Source: Mucilaginibacter lappiensis (GTDB lineage Bacteria > Bacteroidota > Bacteroidia > Sphingobacteriales > Sphingobacteriaceae). From it: DNA of 64,000 nucleotides. The translations under genes and the position numbers were made by a program. The first letter of the stretch is position 1, and each line of letters starts with the position of its first letter. The DNA is taken from the NCBI RefSeq assembly GCF_900155965.1, contig NZ_FTMG01000006.1:62001-126000 (forward strand), given 5' to 3'. Below, one piece after another: positions 9,620 to 19,600 of the stretch. The notes below the pieces were generated by a model, which did no database searches, was not told the origin of the DNA, and saw only the letters and a program-made list of their open reading frames with translations.

Positions 9620-10983
9620 AGATCAGGAATCAACTTTTATTGTTGTTTTTAGTACTGTTCGGGGTACTCCTGCTCGCGTTTTCTATATTCATATACCTTT
9701 CTTCGGCACAAACCCGTAAGGACGAATATTACAAACAACTTAAAAGAGAGGCGATAACCAAAGCTAACCTACTCTTTGATGCTAAAGTTGCCCCCTCGGT
9801 ATTGCAATTGATCTATAAAAATTCCGCTAACTCCTTGTTTGAGGAAGAAGTGGCCGTTTACGATACCTCCTTTAATTTATTATATCATGATGCGGTGCAA
9901 ATTGATAAAGTAAAAGAAACCAGGAAAATGATCGATCAGATTGTTCAGCAAAAAGAGATCACATTTGACCAGGGTAGTTTGCAGGTAGTTGGGCTTTTAT
10001 ATATACATCATGGTAAAAACTACGTCCTTACAGCCGCCGCTAATGACGAATACGGGATTAAACGCCTGGGAGAGCTAAAAAACACGCTGATCCTGTCCTT
10101 TATCATCATTATCTGTTTTACCGTAATTGCCGGCTATTACTTTGCCGGCAGGGCCTTGAAACCTGTTGCCGAGATCATCGATAATGTAAAGGAAATTACG
10201 GCTACCCGCCTGGATATGCGTGTGCCTGTTAAGAGTGAAAAAGATGAAATTGGTGAACTGGCCATCACCTTTAACCAAATGCTCGACCGGTTGGAGAACT
10301 CTTTTAACGCGCAGAAAAGCTTTGTCAACAACATTTCTCATGAACTCCGGACACCGCTGGCTACAGTGGTTGGGGAATTACAACTAGCCCTGATAAAAGA
10401 CCGTTCCATAACGGAATATAAAGAGGTGATCCGCTTATCGCTGCATGATGCCAAAAGATTAGTAAAACTATCCAACGGATTGCTTGATCTGGCCAAAGCT
10501 AACTTCGATCAAAGGGAGATCAGGATGAAAGAGCTGCGGGTTGATGAATTATTAATGGATGCCCGGGAAACCGTTATCAAAACAATGGATGGTTTTAATG
10601 TGGATGTGTTATTTGAGCAGGAAATAGAAAATGATGACAATATTTCTGTGATGGGGAATGAATATCTTTTAAAAGTGGCATTTATCAACCTCATGGAAAA
10701 CGCCTGCAAATTCTCGCCCGACCATCTGTGCACCGTAACTATCACTTATTTGCATGACAAGGTGATCCTGGCCTTTAAGGACAAAGGCATAGGTATTAAG
10801 CCACAGGACCTACCACATATTTTCTCGGAATTTTATCGGGGAACCAATAAGGATTTTACCTGGGGAAATGGTATAGGCTTATCCTTAACCGATAAAATAA
10901 TCTCCATGCATGGAGGCAGTATTACTGTTGCCTCTACAGAAAATAAAGGCAGCACTTTTAGCATAACGCTCCTCCACGTTTAG
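9616..10983 (+). CDS. HAMP-containing sensor histidine kinase
   Basis: 455 residues. TM1 spans about residues 5-30 and TM2 about 153-176, with a periplasmic sensor region of about 120 residues between them. A HAMP linker follows TM2 (GRALKPVAEII, KDEIGELAITFNQM). His242 lies in the H box NNISHELRTPL. The ATPase domain shows the N box (NLMENACKFSP), G1 (FKDKGIGI) and G2 (GNGIGLSLTDKI). It forms an operon with the regulator at 8939. The layout is that of CusS/ArlS-type kinases, but the signal cannot be read from the sequence. Confidence 0.9.
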   Translation: MKIRNQLLLLFLVLFGVLLLAFSIFIYLSSAQTRKDEYYKQLKREAITKANLLFDAKVAPSVLQLIYKNSANSLFEEEVAVYDTSFNLLYHDAVQIDKVKETRKMIDQIVQQKEITFDQGSLQVVGLLYIHHGKNYVLTAAANDEYGIKRLGELKNTLILSFIIIICFTVIAGYYFAGRALKPVAEIIDNVKEITATRLDMRVPVKSEKDEIGELAITFNQMLDRLENSFNAQKSFVNNISHELRTPLATVVGELQLALIKDRSITEYKEVIRLSLHDAKRLVKLSNGLLDLAKANFDQREIRMKELRVDELLMDARETVIKTMDGFNVDVLFEQEIENDDNISVMGNEYLLKVAFINLMENACKFSPDHLCTVTITYLHDKVILAFKDKGIGIKPQDLPHIFSEFYRGTNKDFTWGNGIGLSLTDKIISMHGGSITVASTENKGSTFSITLLHV

Positions 10984-11183
10984 CCTTTATTTTTCTAATA
11001 AATTTCTAATAAATTTCTGTTTCTCCTCTAACGGCCTTTTTCAAAAAGTCGCCTTACTTTTGCTGCACAATAAAAAAACAACAGATGGACTCAGGCCCCG
11101 AATCGTATTTAGTATTTAATAGTTAACCGCCCGCCTATTACATAACCCTGTTATGCTGATGAGGCCGGCACAACAACAGCGTT

Positions 11184-11247
11184 ATGTTCAAATTTCTGAC
11201 TTTCAGCAAATTGAACCACCACTATCTGGGAGATGGTGGAAGTTCAA
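11184..11247 (+). promoter_or_regulatory. Candidate two-state leader hairpins upstream of mgtC
   Basis: Segment B (AAATTGAAC, 11208-11216) can pair with segment A (GTTCAAATTT, 11186-11195, one bulged base). Alternatively it joins a longer hairpin in which 11211-11221 pairs with 11234-11247 (CCACCA/TGGTGG plus TTGAA/TTCAA). The two folds exclude each other, as in attenuators and riboswitches. It lies about 125 bp before mgtC, a gene class often under magnesium-responsive leader control. I do not recognise a known Rfam class. Confidence 0.4.
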
Positions 11248-11387
11248 ACCATATGCCCGCTACAAATAACGGTGCAGAACAAGAGGTATTTTCTAACCAG
11301 ATCTTTTTCAGCAGCCCTGCGGGCGAACTCTTCGATTACCAAAAACTAAAGAAAAGAAGGAGGATTCGCCATGCTCACAATTTATGA
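11184..11387 (+). CDS. Possible 67-residue leader ORF before mgtC
   Basis: An ATG-started frame of 67 codons that runs through the alternative hairpins and overlaps the mgtC start by 17 bases. No signal peptide or known domain is seen; the C terminus is basic (KLKKRRRIRHAHNL). There is no clear ribosome binding site before its ATG, in contrast to the strong AAGGAGG just before mgtC, and that AAGGAGG lies inside this ORF. If translated it could couple to mgtC or act as a leader peptide, as mgtL does for mgtA in enterobacteria. It may equally be a chance frame. Confidence 0.35.
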   Translation: MFKFLTFSKLNHHYLGDGGSSNHMPATNNGAEQEVFSNQIFFSSPAGELFDYQKLKKRRRIRHAHNL

Positions 11388-12078
11388 TTTCACCTTAAGG
11401 CTAACCATCGCCTTTATACTCGGCGCCGTGATCGGTACCGAGCGTCAGTGGCGGCAACGGATGGCAGGTCTGCGCACCAATATGCTGGTAGCCCTGGGGG
11501 CAAGTATGTTTGTGGCCTTAGCGGCAAAGATAGGGGGTGATGCCACCGGGCGCGTAACCTCTTACGTGGTGAGTGGTATAGGCTTCCTGGGGGCAGGTGT
11601 AATCATGAAAGATGGTGTTAACATCAGGGGTTTAAATACTGCTGCTACCCTGTGGTGTTCGGCTGCCGTTGGCGCGTTCTGTGGTACAGGTTTTATTGCA
11701 GAAGCCTGTATCGGGTCGGCATTTATTATCCTCACTCATATAGTAATGCGCCCGCTTGGTGCCCGGCTTAGCCGCCTGCCTATCCATAAGGATACTTCGG
11801 TTCCGGTGCACTACCTCATCATTATTAAATGCAGACAGGAAGTCGAAAATCATCTCCGGGTATTGCTGCTACAGTTTACCAATCATGATGAAAAGATCCT
11901 GCTTCGTTCGCTGAAAAGTACCGACGATAATGATAGCAGCATAGCTTTTATCACCGCCGAGATCCTGGCCAATGGCAATGAAGATGCAACCATGGAAAAA
12001 ATAGCGGGCCGGCTTACCATAGAGCACCAGGTTTATGAAGTAAGCTGGAATAAAGCCGGCCATGAAAACGATCTGTAA
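11371..12078 (+). CDS. mgtC: MgtC/SapB family membrane protein
   Basis: 235 residues. The N-terminal 140 residues hold four to five hydrophobic helices with the family signature GTERQWRQRMAGLRTNMLVALG (about residues 22-43; shown in parts: GTERQWRQ, GLRTNMLVALG) and GIGFLGAG. The C-terminal 90 residues form a soluble ACT-like region as in SapB proteins. MgtC proteins sit in the inner membrane and are linked to growth in low magnesium and to modulation of P-type and F-type ATPases. An unusually strong AAGGAGG lies seven to eight bases before the ATG. It is the first clear gene of a three-gene cation block with the MntP-like protein and MgtA. Confidence 0.88.
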   Translation: MLTIYDFTLRLTIAFILGAVIGTERQWRQRMAGLRTNMLVALGASMFVALAAKIGGDATGRVTSYVVSGIGFLGAGVIMKDGVNIRGLNTAATLWCSAAVGAFCGTGFIAEACIGSAFIILTHIVMRPLGARLSRLPIHKDTSVPVHYLIIIKCRQEVENHLRVLLLQFTNHDEKILLRSLKSTDDNDSSIAFITAEILANGNEDATMEKIAGRLTIEHQVYEVSWNKAGHENDL

Positions 12079-12086
12079 AAACTAAA

Positions 12087-12632
12087 ATGATACTATACGC
12101 CATTATATTGATAGCCATAGGCATAGCTGCTGATAACCTGATGATAGCCGGATTAACCCTGAGCAAAACAGCTTCTATATCCAACAGGAAATGGGTTATC
12201 ATCTTGTTGCTGCTTTTTATAGTCCAGTATCAAATGCTATGGCTGGGTAACTTCGTTGGAGCCTGGGCGCATTACTCAACCGGTAACTATTTACTGGGCA
12301 CGGGTCTACTGCTATCTGTAGCTATTAATATCTGCCGGGAGCTTTTTCAGCAAAAGATCACTCATCCGGTGATCAGCTATACACCGGACAACCTTTTACT
12401 ACTTGCTTTCAGCACCTCTATGTATGTTTTCATATTTAGCGTAGCTGTGCAATGGTTAAATATTCATGATCAGCGACTAAACTACTGGTTGGTCGGTGCT
12501 ATTCTGATCTTTCTGAATACAGGCGTTATACTAGGCCGCTTGCAGCTCTATAAACCCCTCCGCTTCATTCGCTTTACCTGTACCGGAATGTTACTGGCCG
12601 GGACATTAATACTCATTTTAAAGACTCTATAA
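12087..12632 (+). CDS. MntP-like membrane protein (divergent)
   Basis: 181 residues, six predicted membrane helices in two similar halves, as in the manganese exporter MntP/YtaF. The first half keeps GIAADNLMIAGL, matching the MSMDAFAVS-type motif with its Asp. In the second half the expected ATSLDAMAV reads FSTSMYVFIFSVAV, so the second Asp is a Tyr. GRLQ near residue 155 fits the family's late Gly-Arg. It lies 8 bp after mgtC and 10 bp before mgtA, in one operon. A transport role for divalent cations is likely from context; a manganese role is uncertain because a key acidic residue is missing. Confidence 0.5.
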   Translation: MILYAIILIAIGIAADNLMIAGLTLSKTASISNRKWVIILLLLFIVQYQMLWLGNFVGAWAHYSTGNYLLGTGLLLSVAINICRELFQQKITHPVISYTPDNLLLLAFSTSMYVFIFSVAVQWLNIHDQRLNYWLVGAILIFLNTGVILGRLQLYKPLRFIRFTCTGMLLAGTLILILKTL

Positions 12633-12642
12633 ATATTAAAGA

Positions 12643-15354
12643 ATGCTGACTATAAATAAACCCTCACTAAAAAAAGTGGCAGCTGACGGAAAAAAGATAC
12701 TGTTGAACGGCAATGAAGAAGCCGCTGCAACCAAACTCAAGAATGCTTCATCCCATGACCTGGATTTTTCCCTGGCCATGCTAGATAGCAGTCTGAATGG
12801 TTTGTCATTGGCCCAGGCTAAGGATCGTTTGGAAAGGTTTGGCTTGAATGAAGTGCATCATGAAAAAGCACCGTCCTGGTTCAAACAACTGGTTGAGGCT
12901 TTTATCAACCCCTTTATCGGTATCCTGCTCATTATTGCTGCCATATCATTTATACTGGATGTTTGGCTGGCCAAACCCGGGGAGGCTGATTATAAAACCG
13001 TGCTCATGGTGGGCATTATGGTGATGACAAGCGCCCTATTACGCTTTGTTCAGGAGTACCGGAGTAATCGGGCGGCCGAACAGCTTAAAAGCATGGTTAC
13101 CACCACGGCAACCGTTTTACGGAAACCGGTTGGTAAAAAGGAATTCGATATTAAAAAACTGGTACCGGGCGATATTGTATTTCTTTCGGCCGGGGATATG
13201 ATCCCGGCAGATTGCCGCATCATGCAATCCAAAGATCTTTTTGTAAGCCAGGCCATGTTAACGGGAGAATCTTTACCTGTTGAAAAACGGAGCTTATCAG
13301 TGCGCGATGCCGAAAGTAAACCCTTGGTTGAGCTGGATAATATATGCTTTATGGGTACCAATGTAGTGAGCGGATCTGCTATGGCCATTAGCGTAAACAC
13401 TGGTAATCAAACCTATTTTGGTTCGCTTAGCAAAGACATCGTTGGCAAACGCGCAGAAACAAGTTTTGACAAAGGGGTAAATAAGGTAAGCTATTTACTT
13501 ATCCGGTTCATGATTGTTATGGTTCCCCTCATATTCCTGATTAACGGGTTTGTTAAAGGCGACTGGTGGGAAGCGCTGTTGTTTGCCATTGCGGTTGCAG
13601 TAGGGTTAACACCCGAAATGCTGCCCATGATTGTAACAGCGAACCTGGCTAAGGGCGCCGTTAACATGAGCAAAAGAAAAGTGATCATCAAAAGGCTTAG
13701 CGCCATTCAAAATATAGGAGCCATGGACATTTTGTGCACCGACAAAACCGGCACACTAACCATGGATAAAATTGTGCTGGAAAAACACCTGAACATTTTT
13801 GGCGATGAGGATGAAGAAGTATTAAAGTGGGCCTACCTGAATAGTTTTCATCAAACCGGTTTGAAAAACTTATTGGATGTGGCTGTTCTGGAGCATATAG
13901 AAATTCATGAATACCTAAAAGTAGAAGAGTACTATTTAAAAGTTGATGAGATCCCTTTTGATTTTCAGCGCCGGCGGATGTCGGTTATTTTAAAACAACG
14001 GAATGGCAAACATTTGCTCATCTGTAAAGGCGCTGTAGAAGAAATGCTGGGTTTGTGTAATTACGCTTTTGATCCAGGCGAGGATAAACAATTACACATA
14101 GAATCGGACAAGATTATGCCGATGGATGAAAACAGACGAGACATGATCCTCAATACTTCTAAAAAGTTAAATGCCGAAGGTCTGAGGGTTCTGCTGGTGG
14201 CTATTAAAGAGTTTGATGATCGCGCCCTTACTTATTCTGTAGATGACGAAAAGGACATGATCCTTACCGGTTTTATCGGCTTCCTTGATCCCGCAAAACC
14301 ATCGGCAAAAACATCTATTGAGGCATTACAGAAACTTGGCGTTAATGTAAAAGTACTTACCGGCGACAACGAGATCGTCACCAAAAAGATTTGCCGCGAT
14401 GTAGGTATCCCCTACAGTAGGATCTTGCTTGGTGGAGAAGTGGAGCATATGAGCGATGAGGAACTAAAACAACAGATCGATGATGTTTCTATCCTGGCCA
14501 AACTTAGTCCCATACAAAAATCACGGGTGGTTAAAATATTGCAATCCAAAGGGCATACCGTTGGTTTCATGGGCGATGGCATCAACGATGCAGCCGCTTT
14601 ACGGGATGCCGATGTTGGTATCTCTGTAGATACCGCTGTGGATATCGCCAAAGAAAGTGCCGACATCATTTTGCTCGAAAAAGATCTGATGGTTTTGCGC
14701 AAAGGGGTGATCTATGGCCGGAGGACATTTGGCAACATCATCAAATATATTAAAATGACGGCCAGCAGTAATTTTGGCAACATGTTCAGCATGTTGGGTG
14801 CAAGTGCCTTCCTGCCTTTCCTGCCCATGCTCCCGGTTCAGATCCTCATTCAGAATTTACTGTATGATGTATCGCAGATATCTATTCCCTGGGATACGAT
14901 GGATGAGGAATTTATTGAGCAACCCAAAAAATGGGATGCCTCGGGCATCACCCGGTTTATGCTGTACATCGGCCCCATCAGCTCCATTTTTGATTATGCC
15001 ACTTTTGCGGTCATGTTCTTTGTATTCAAAGCCAATAGTCCGGCTCATCAGCAGCTATTTCAAAGCGGATGGTTTATCGAAGGTTTATTGTCCCAAACCC
15101 TCATCGTACACATGATCCGGACAAGGAAAATACCATTCATACAAAGCTGGGCAACCACACCCATCATTGCATTAACCTCATTGATTATGGTGATAGGTAT
15201 CCTGATCCCGTTTTCGCCATTTGCCGAAAGTTTAAAGATGCAGCCCTTGCCCCTGATCTATTTCCCCTGGTTAATTGGTATACTGACAGCCTACTGTATA
15301 CTCACCCAATTGGTCAAAACCTGGTACATTAAAAAATTCGATCAATGGCTTTGA
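12643..15354 (+). CDS. mgtA: Magnesium-translocating P-type ATPase (MgtA/MgtB type)
   Basis: 903 residues, the usual length. Order seen: N-terminal cation-ATPase segment (about 45-120), the actuator motif LTGESLPVEK (about 206-215), the phosphorylation motif DKTGTLT with Asp367, the nucleotide-binding domain, VLTGDNE (about 569), and the hinge GDGINDAAALRDADVGISVD. About ten membrane helices are arranged as in type IIIB pumps. The IIIB motif VGLTPEMLPMIV in TM4 marks magnesium import. It follows MgtC and the MntP-like gene closely. The predicted substrate is Mg2+, imported at low external concentration. Confidence 0.93.
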   Translation: MLTINKPSLKKVAADGKKILLNGNEEAAATKLKNASSHDLDFSLAMLDSSLNGLSLAQAKDRLERFGLNEVHHEKAPSWFKQLVEAFINPFIGILLIIAAISFILDVWLAKPGEADYKTVLMVGIMVMTSALLRFVQEYRSNRAAEQLKSMVTTTATVLRKPVGKKEFDIKKLVPGDIVFLSAGDMIPADCRIMQSKDLFVSQAMLTGESLPVEKRSLSVRDAESKPLVELDNICFMGTNVVSGSAMAISVNTGNQTYFGSLSKDIVGKRAETSFDKGVNKVSYLLIRFMIVMVPLIFLINGFVKGDWWEALLFAIAVAVGLTPEMLPMIVTANLAKGAVNMSKRKVIIKRLSAIQNIGAMDILCTDKTGTLTMDKIVLEKHLNIFGDEDEEVLKWAYLNSFHQTGLKNLLDVAVLEHIEIHEYLKVEEYYLKVDEIPFDFQRRRMSVILKQRNGKHLLICKGAVEEMLGLCNYAFDPGEDKQLHIESDKIMPMDENRRDMILNTSKKLNAEGLRVLLVAIKEFDDRALTYSVDDEKDMILTGFIGFLDPAKPSAKTSIEALQKLGVNVKVLTGDNEIVTKKICRDVGIPYSRILLGGEVEHMSDEELKQQIDDVSILAKLSPIQKSRVVKILQSKGHTVGFMGDGINDAAALRDADVGISVDTAVDIAKESADIILLEKDLMVLRKGVIYGRRTFGNIIKYIKMTASSNFGNMFSMLGASAFLPFLPMLPVQILIQNLLYDVSQISIPWDTMDEEFIEQPKKWDASGITRFMLYIGPISSIFDYATFAVMFFVFKANSPAHQQLFQSGWFIEGLLSQTLIVHMIRTRKIPFIQSWATTPIIALTSLIMVIGILIPFSPFAESLKMQPLPLIYFPWLIGILTAYCILTQLVKTWYIKKFDQWL

Positions 15355-15448
15355 TGGAATAAGGATTTCAGGAACAAAGAACAATGATCCGGGGAGGACC
15401 GTTCGGCAATACAACACTCATAACATATTTAAACCCCTATAATTCAAC

Positions 15449-16570
15449 ATGATGAAAAACAATTTTTATGTAGCCCTGTGCGCTATAGGCACAGGGCTGG
15501 TGGCAGCCTCATGCCATGAACATAACACAGAACAGGCCGCTAACTTATTTGCTGTAAAGGGCGATACCATTACTATCCCCCCGCACTCCCATCTAAAAGA
15601 CAGGCTTAAAACAATTACGTTAAAAGACGAGCCTTATCGTTTACAGATCATCACAACAGGTGTTATCAAAGCCATCCCAACACAGTATGCCGAAATAGCG
15701 CCCCCTTTTCAGGGGAGAGTTACCAAAACGTATTTGCACTTAGGCATGAAAACCACGCCTTCAACTCCTTTATTTGAGATCAGCTCGCCGGATTTTATAA
15801 CCGCACAAAAGATCTTTTTTCAGGAAAAATCACAGATGCTGCAAACTCAAAAAACCTTAAAACGGCAGCAGGATCTGATGGCCAATGGTGTAGGTGCGCA
15901 AAAAGATATGGAAGAAGCCCAAACTGCTTATGAGGTTGAAAAGAAAGAGTACGAAAATGCCGTTATCGGTATTAAAATATTCAAAGCCGATCCTGAAAAA
16001 CTCTCCCTGGGTCAGCCATTGATTGTACACGCTCCCATTACCGGCGAAGTGGTGGATAACAAAGTAGTACTGGGCCAATTTATAAAAGATGATGCCGCCA
16101 GCGTGGCTACCGTTGCTGATTTATCAAAAGTGTGGATAGCCGGACAGGTTAAAGAAAAAGACATCCGGTATGTACACCAACAGGATGAGTGCGATATCCA
16201 GGTATCAGCCCTGCCGGGGAAACACCTTAAAGGCAAGGTATATCACGTAAATGATATGGTTGATGATGATACCCGAAGTGTACAAGTACTCATGGAGTGC
16301 AACAACAATGATCATGCGCTTAAACCCGGTATGTACGCTACCGTAGATTTTATTGACGCCCCTACATCTGCCATACTGATACCCCAAACTGCCCTGTTAC
16401 AAATGAGCGGTACCAACTTCGTTTTTGTGATTACACCAGACGGAAAATATATTAAACGAAAAGTAGTAACCGGCGGAAACGACAATGACCGCGTAGTTAT
16501 CACATCCGGCTTAAAAAGCGGCGAAGAGATTCTGTCAGAAGGTGGTTTTTATTTACTGGAAGCCCGGTAA
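15449..16570 (+). CDS. Heavy-metal type RND periplasmic adaptor (lipoprotein)
   Basis: 373 residues with a lipoprotein signal (lipobox VAASC) followed by a His-rich stretch (CHEHNTEQ). A lipoyl-like half motif (APPFQGRVTKTYLHLGM), a helical hairpin (about 110-175), the second lipoyl half (VHAPITGEVVDNKVVLGQF) and barrel domains follow, as in CusB/CzcB. It is the first gene of the second pump operon, 94 bp after mgtA. It would link the CusA-like pump at 16677 to the outer membrane protein at 19791. Confidence 0.88.
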   Translation: MMKNNFYVALCAIGTGLVAASCHEHNTEQAANLFAVKGDTITIPPHSHLKDRLKTITLKDEPYRLQIITTGVIKAIPTQYAEIAPPFQGRVTKTYLHLGMKTTPSTPLFEISSPDFITAQKIFFQEKSQMLQTQKTLKRQQDLMANGVGAQKDMEEAQTAYEVEKKEYENAVIGIKIFKADPEKLSLGQPLIVHAPITGEVVDNKVVLGQFIKDDAASVATVADLSKVWIAGQVKEKDIRYVHQQDECDIQVSALPGKHLKGKVYHVNDMVDDDTRSVQVLMECNNNDHALKPGMYATVDFIDAPTSAILIPQTALLQMSGTNFVFVITPDGKYIKRKVVTGGNDNDRVVITSGLKSGEEILSEGGFYLLEAR

Positions 16571-16676
16571 ACCTATAATTCATACAACATGAAACCATCA
16601 TGAGCTAAAGTTCAGCAACCGAATGGGTAAACCGGCTCATGATCGCTTCATTGCCTTAAAAAAACAAATTGCTCTA

Positions 16677-19600
16677 ATGAAAACATTAATATTTACCGCA
16701 ATAAAAAAGCGCTGGCTTTTCGTGGCCTTATTTGTACTGCTGGCTTTCTTTGGTTACTACTCCTGGAAACAATTATCCATTGAAGCCTATCCCGATATTG
16801 CCGATGTAACTTCGCAGGTAGTAACACAGGTTCCGGGTCTGGCTGCCGAAGAAGTGGAACAGCAGATCACCATCCCCATCGAGCGTTCATTGAATGGTTT
16901 ACCGGGTATGCACGTGATGCGCAGCCGCAGCCTCTTTGGTCTTTCCCTCATTACACTGGTATTTGACGATGGAGTAGATGATTACTGGGCCCGGCAAAGG
17001 ATCCAGGAGCGCTTAACCGGCGTTCAGTTACCCTTTAGTGCCGTTCCCGGTCTTGACCCTTTAACCTCACCAACCGGCGAAGTATACCGGTATATTATTG
17101 AGAGCACCAATCATGATTTAAGGGCCCTTACAGATCTGCAGCAATGGGTGATCATACCCCGCATCAAACAAATTACCGGAGTGGCCGATGTAGCAAACTT
17201 TGGCGGCATTACCACACAGTTCCAGGTAGAGATTGACCCAGACAAATTGGCCCAATACCATCTTTCGCTGACAGACGTGCAAACCGCCATCAATAACAAT
17301 AATACCAACGCTGGTGGTAGTGTTTTAAACAGGGGCGAACAGGGATATGTAGTGCGCGGCATAGGATTGGTAAAAGATCTTCAGGGGCTGGGAGATGTTG
17401 TAGTTAAATCGGTTAATGGCGTACCCATACTGATCAAAGATATAGGCGAGCTCAAATTCGGAACACTGGAACGTAAAGGGGTGCTGGGTTATACCGATAG
17501 AAAGGTTGACCATAACGATGGCATTGAAGGGATCGTGGTGATGCTGAAAGGACAAAACCCCTCCGTTGTGTTGGAAGGTATTCATCAGGCCGTTGATAAC
17601 CTCAATAAGAATATACTTCCTGAAGGTGTTACCATCAGGCCTTATCTCGACCGCACAAACCTCATCAATAAAACTCTTGATACCGTTTCTCACACGCTTT
17701 TAGAAGGGATGGCCCTGGTAATCATTGTGCTCATTGTATTTTTGGGTAACTGGCGCGGTGCGCTCATTGTTGCTATCACCATTCCCCTGGCTTTATTGGT
17801 CGCTTTTATTTTGATGAAGTTTACCAATATCCCGGCCAACCTTCTTTCCCTGGGAGCCATTGATTTTGGGATCATTGTAGATGGGGCCATCGTGATGATG
17901 GAAACCATTCTCAAGAAAAGAGAAAATAATCCCGACCAAGTATTGGAAGAGGCGACCATAAGCGCAAGAGCGTTGGAAGTAGCGAAACCCATCTTGTTTT
18001 CTACCATTATCATCATTACGGCCTATCTGCCCCTATTCTCCTTTGAACGCGTAGAGAAGAAACTTTTTACCCCGATGGCCTTCACCGTAGGCTACGCACT
18101 TTTGGGTGCATTAGCCGTGGCCTTATTGCTTATCCCGGGTTTGGCCTACGCGGTTTACCGCAAACCCAGGAAACTTTATCATAACAAGTGGCTGGAGCAT
18201 CTGTCGGCCAAATATGAAAGCCGGATCACTAAGATCATGAACAAGCCCAAACGCGTTTTTATTCCTTTGGCGTTGGCTTTCGCGGGTGCGCTTATTTTGT
18301 CGGTAACTGTAGGTAAAGATTTTTTACCTACATTGGATGAGGGTTCCATCTGGTTACAGGTTTCTTTGCCACCGGGCATAACGCTTCAAAAATCCCAACA
18401 AATGAGCGATGCTTTGAGGGCTGCCACACTTAAACATCCTGAAATTACTTATGTAACCGTTCAGGCGGGACGCAATGACGATGGTACCGATTACTTTACC
18501 CCATCGCACTTTGAAGTTTCGGTAGGTTTAAAACCTTATAACGAATGGGAAGGCGGCAAAACCAAATATGATCTCATTGATGAATTATCAAAGGAATATG
18601 CTGCTATGCCAGGTTATTCAGTCGCTTTTACACAGCCTATGATTGATGGGGTAATGGACAAAATTGCCGGTGCCCATAGCGAATTGGTATTAAAAGTATT
18701 TGGTAATGATTTCAAAGAGACCCGGCGCATTGCCGAAGCAGCTGTATCTACGCTACAAACCGTGAAAGGAGCGGTTGATATTGCGATAGACCAGGAGCCG
18801 CCGCTCCCTCAACTGCAGATCAAAGTAAACCGCGATGCTGTGGCAAGGTACGGGCTAAACATGAGCGATGTAGCCGAGTTAATTGAAGTGGCTATTGGCG
18901 GTAAAGCTGTATCTCAGGTTTTTATATCAGATAAGGTTTATGATGTGATCTGCCGTTATAAAGAAGAGAGCCGCAATACTCCCGAGAAAATTGCCAACCT
19001 GATGCTAACCTCCCAAACAGGAGCCAAAATACCTTTATCACAGGTGGCCGAAATAAAAACGGATATAGGAGAAAGCTCTATTTCCAGGGAAATGAACCGT
19101 CGCCAGCTTACCGTTCGTCTTAATTTAAGAGGTACAGACCTGTCAACCTTTTTAGCAGAAGCCCAGGCAAAAATAAATCAGCAGGTTAAATACAATAAAG
19201 AAAAATATCAGATAGCATGGGGTGGTCAGTTTGAAAATCAAAACAGGGCTTATGCAAAATTGGCGGTTATTGTGCCTTTGGCTTTAGCTATCATGTTCCT
19301 GTTGCTTTATGGTGCCTTCGGCAAATTCAGGCAGGCTGGGCTTATCTTAAGCATAGTCCCTTTAGCTTTATTTGGTGGAATGTTAGCCCTTAATATACGC
19401 GGGATGACGTTGAACGTATCTTCTGCCGTAGGCTTTATCGCCTTGTTTGGTGTAGCTATACAAAATGGGGTTATTCTTATTTCGCACATTAATGATCTAC
19501 GCAAAAAAGGTTCTAATATACTCCAGGCGGTGATACAGGGGACAAGGCACCGTTTCCGCCCGGTATTGATGACAGCCACTGTTGCAGCTTTAGGCTTGCT

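Noticed and set aside
11041..11183. M-box or yybP-ykoY metal riboswitch
   Set aside because: The conserved core sequences of these riboswitches, as I know them, are not found; only the alternative hairpins at 11184-11247 are clear.
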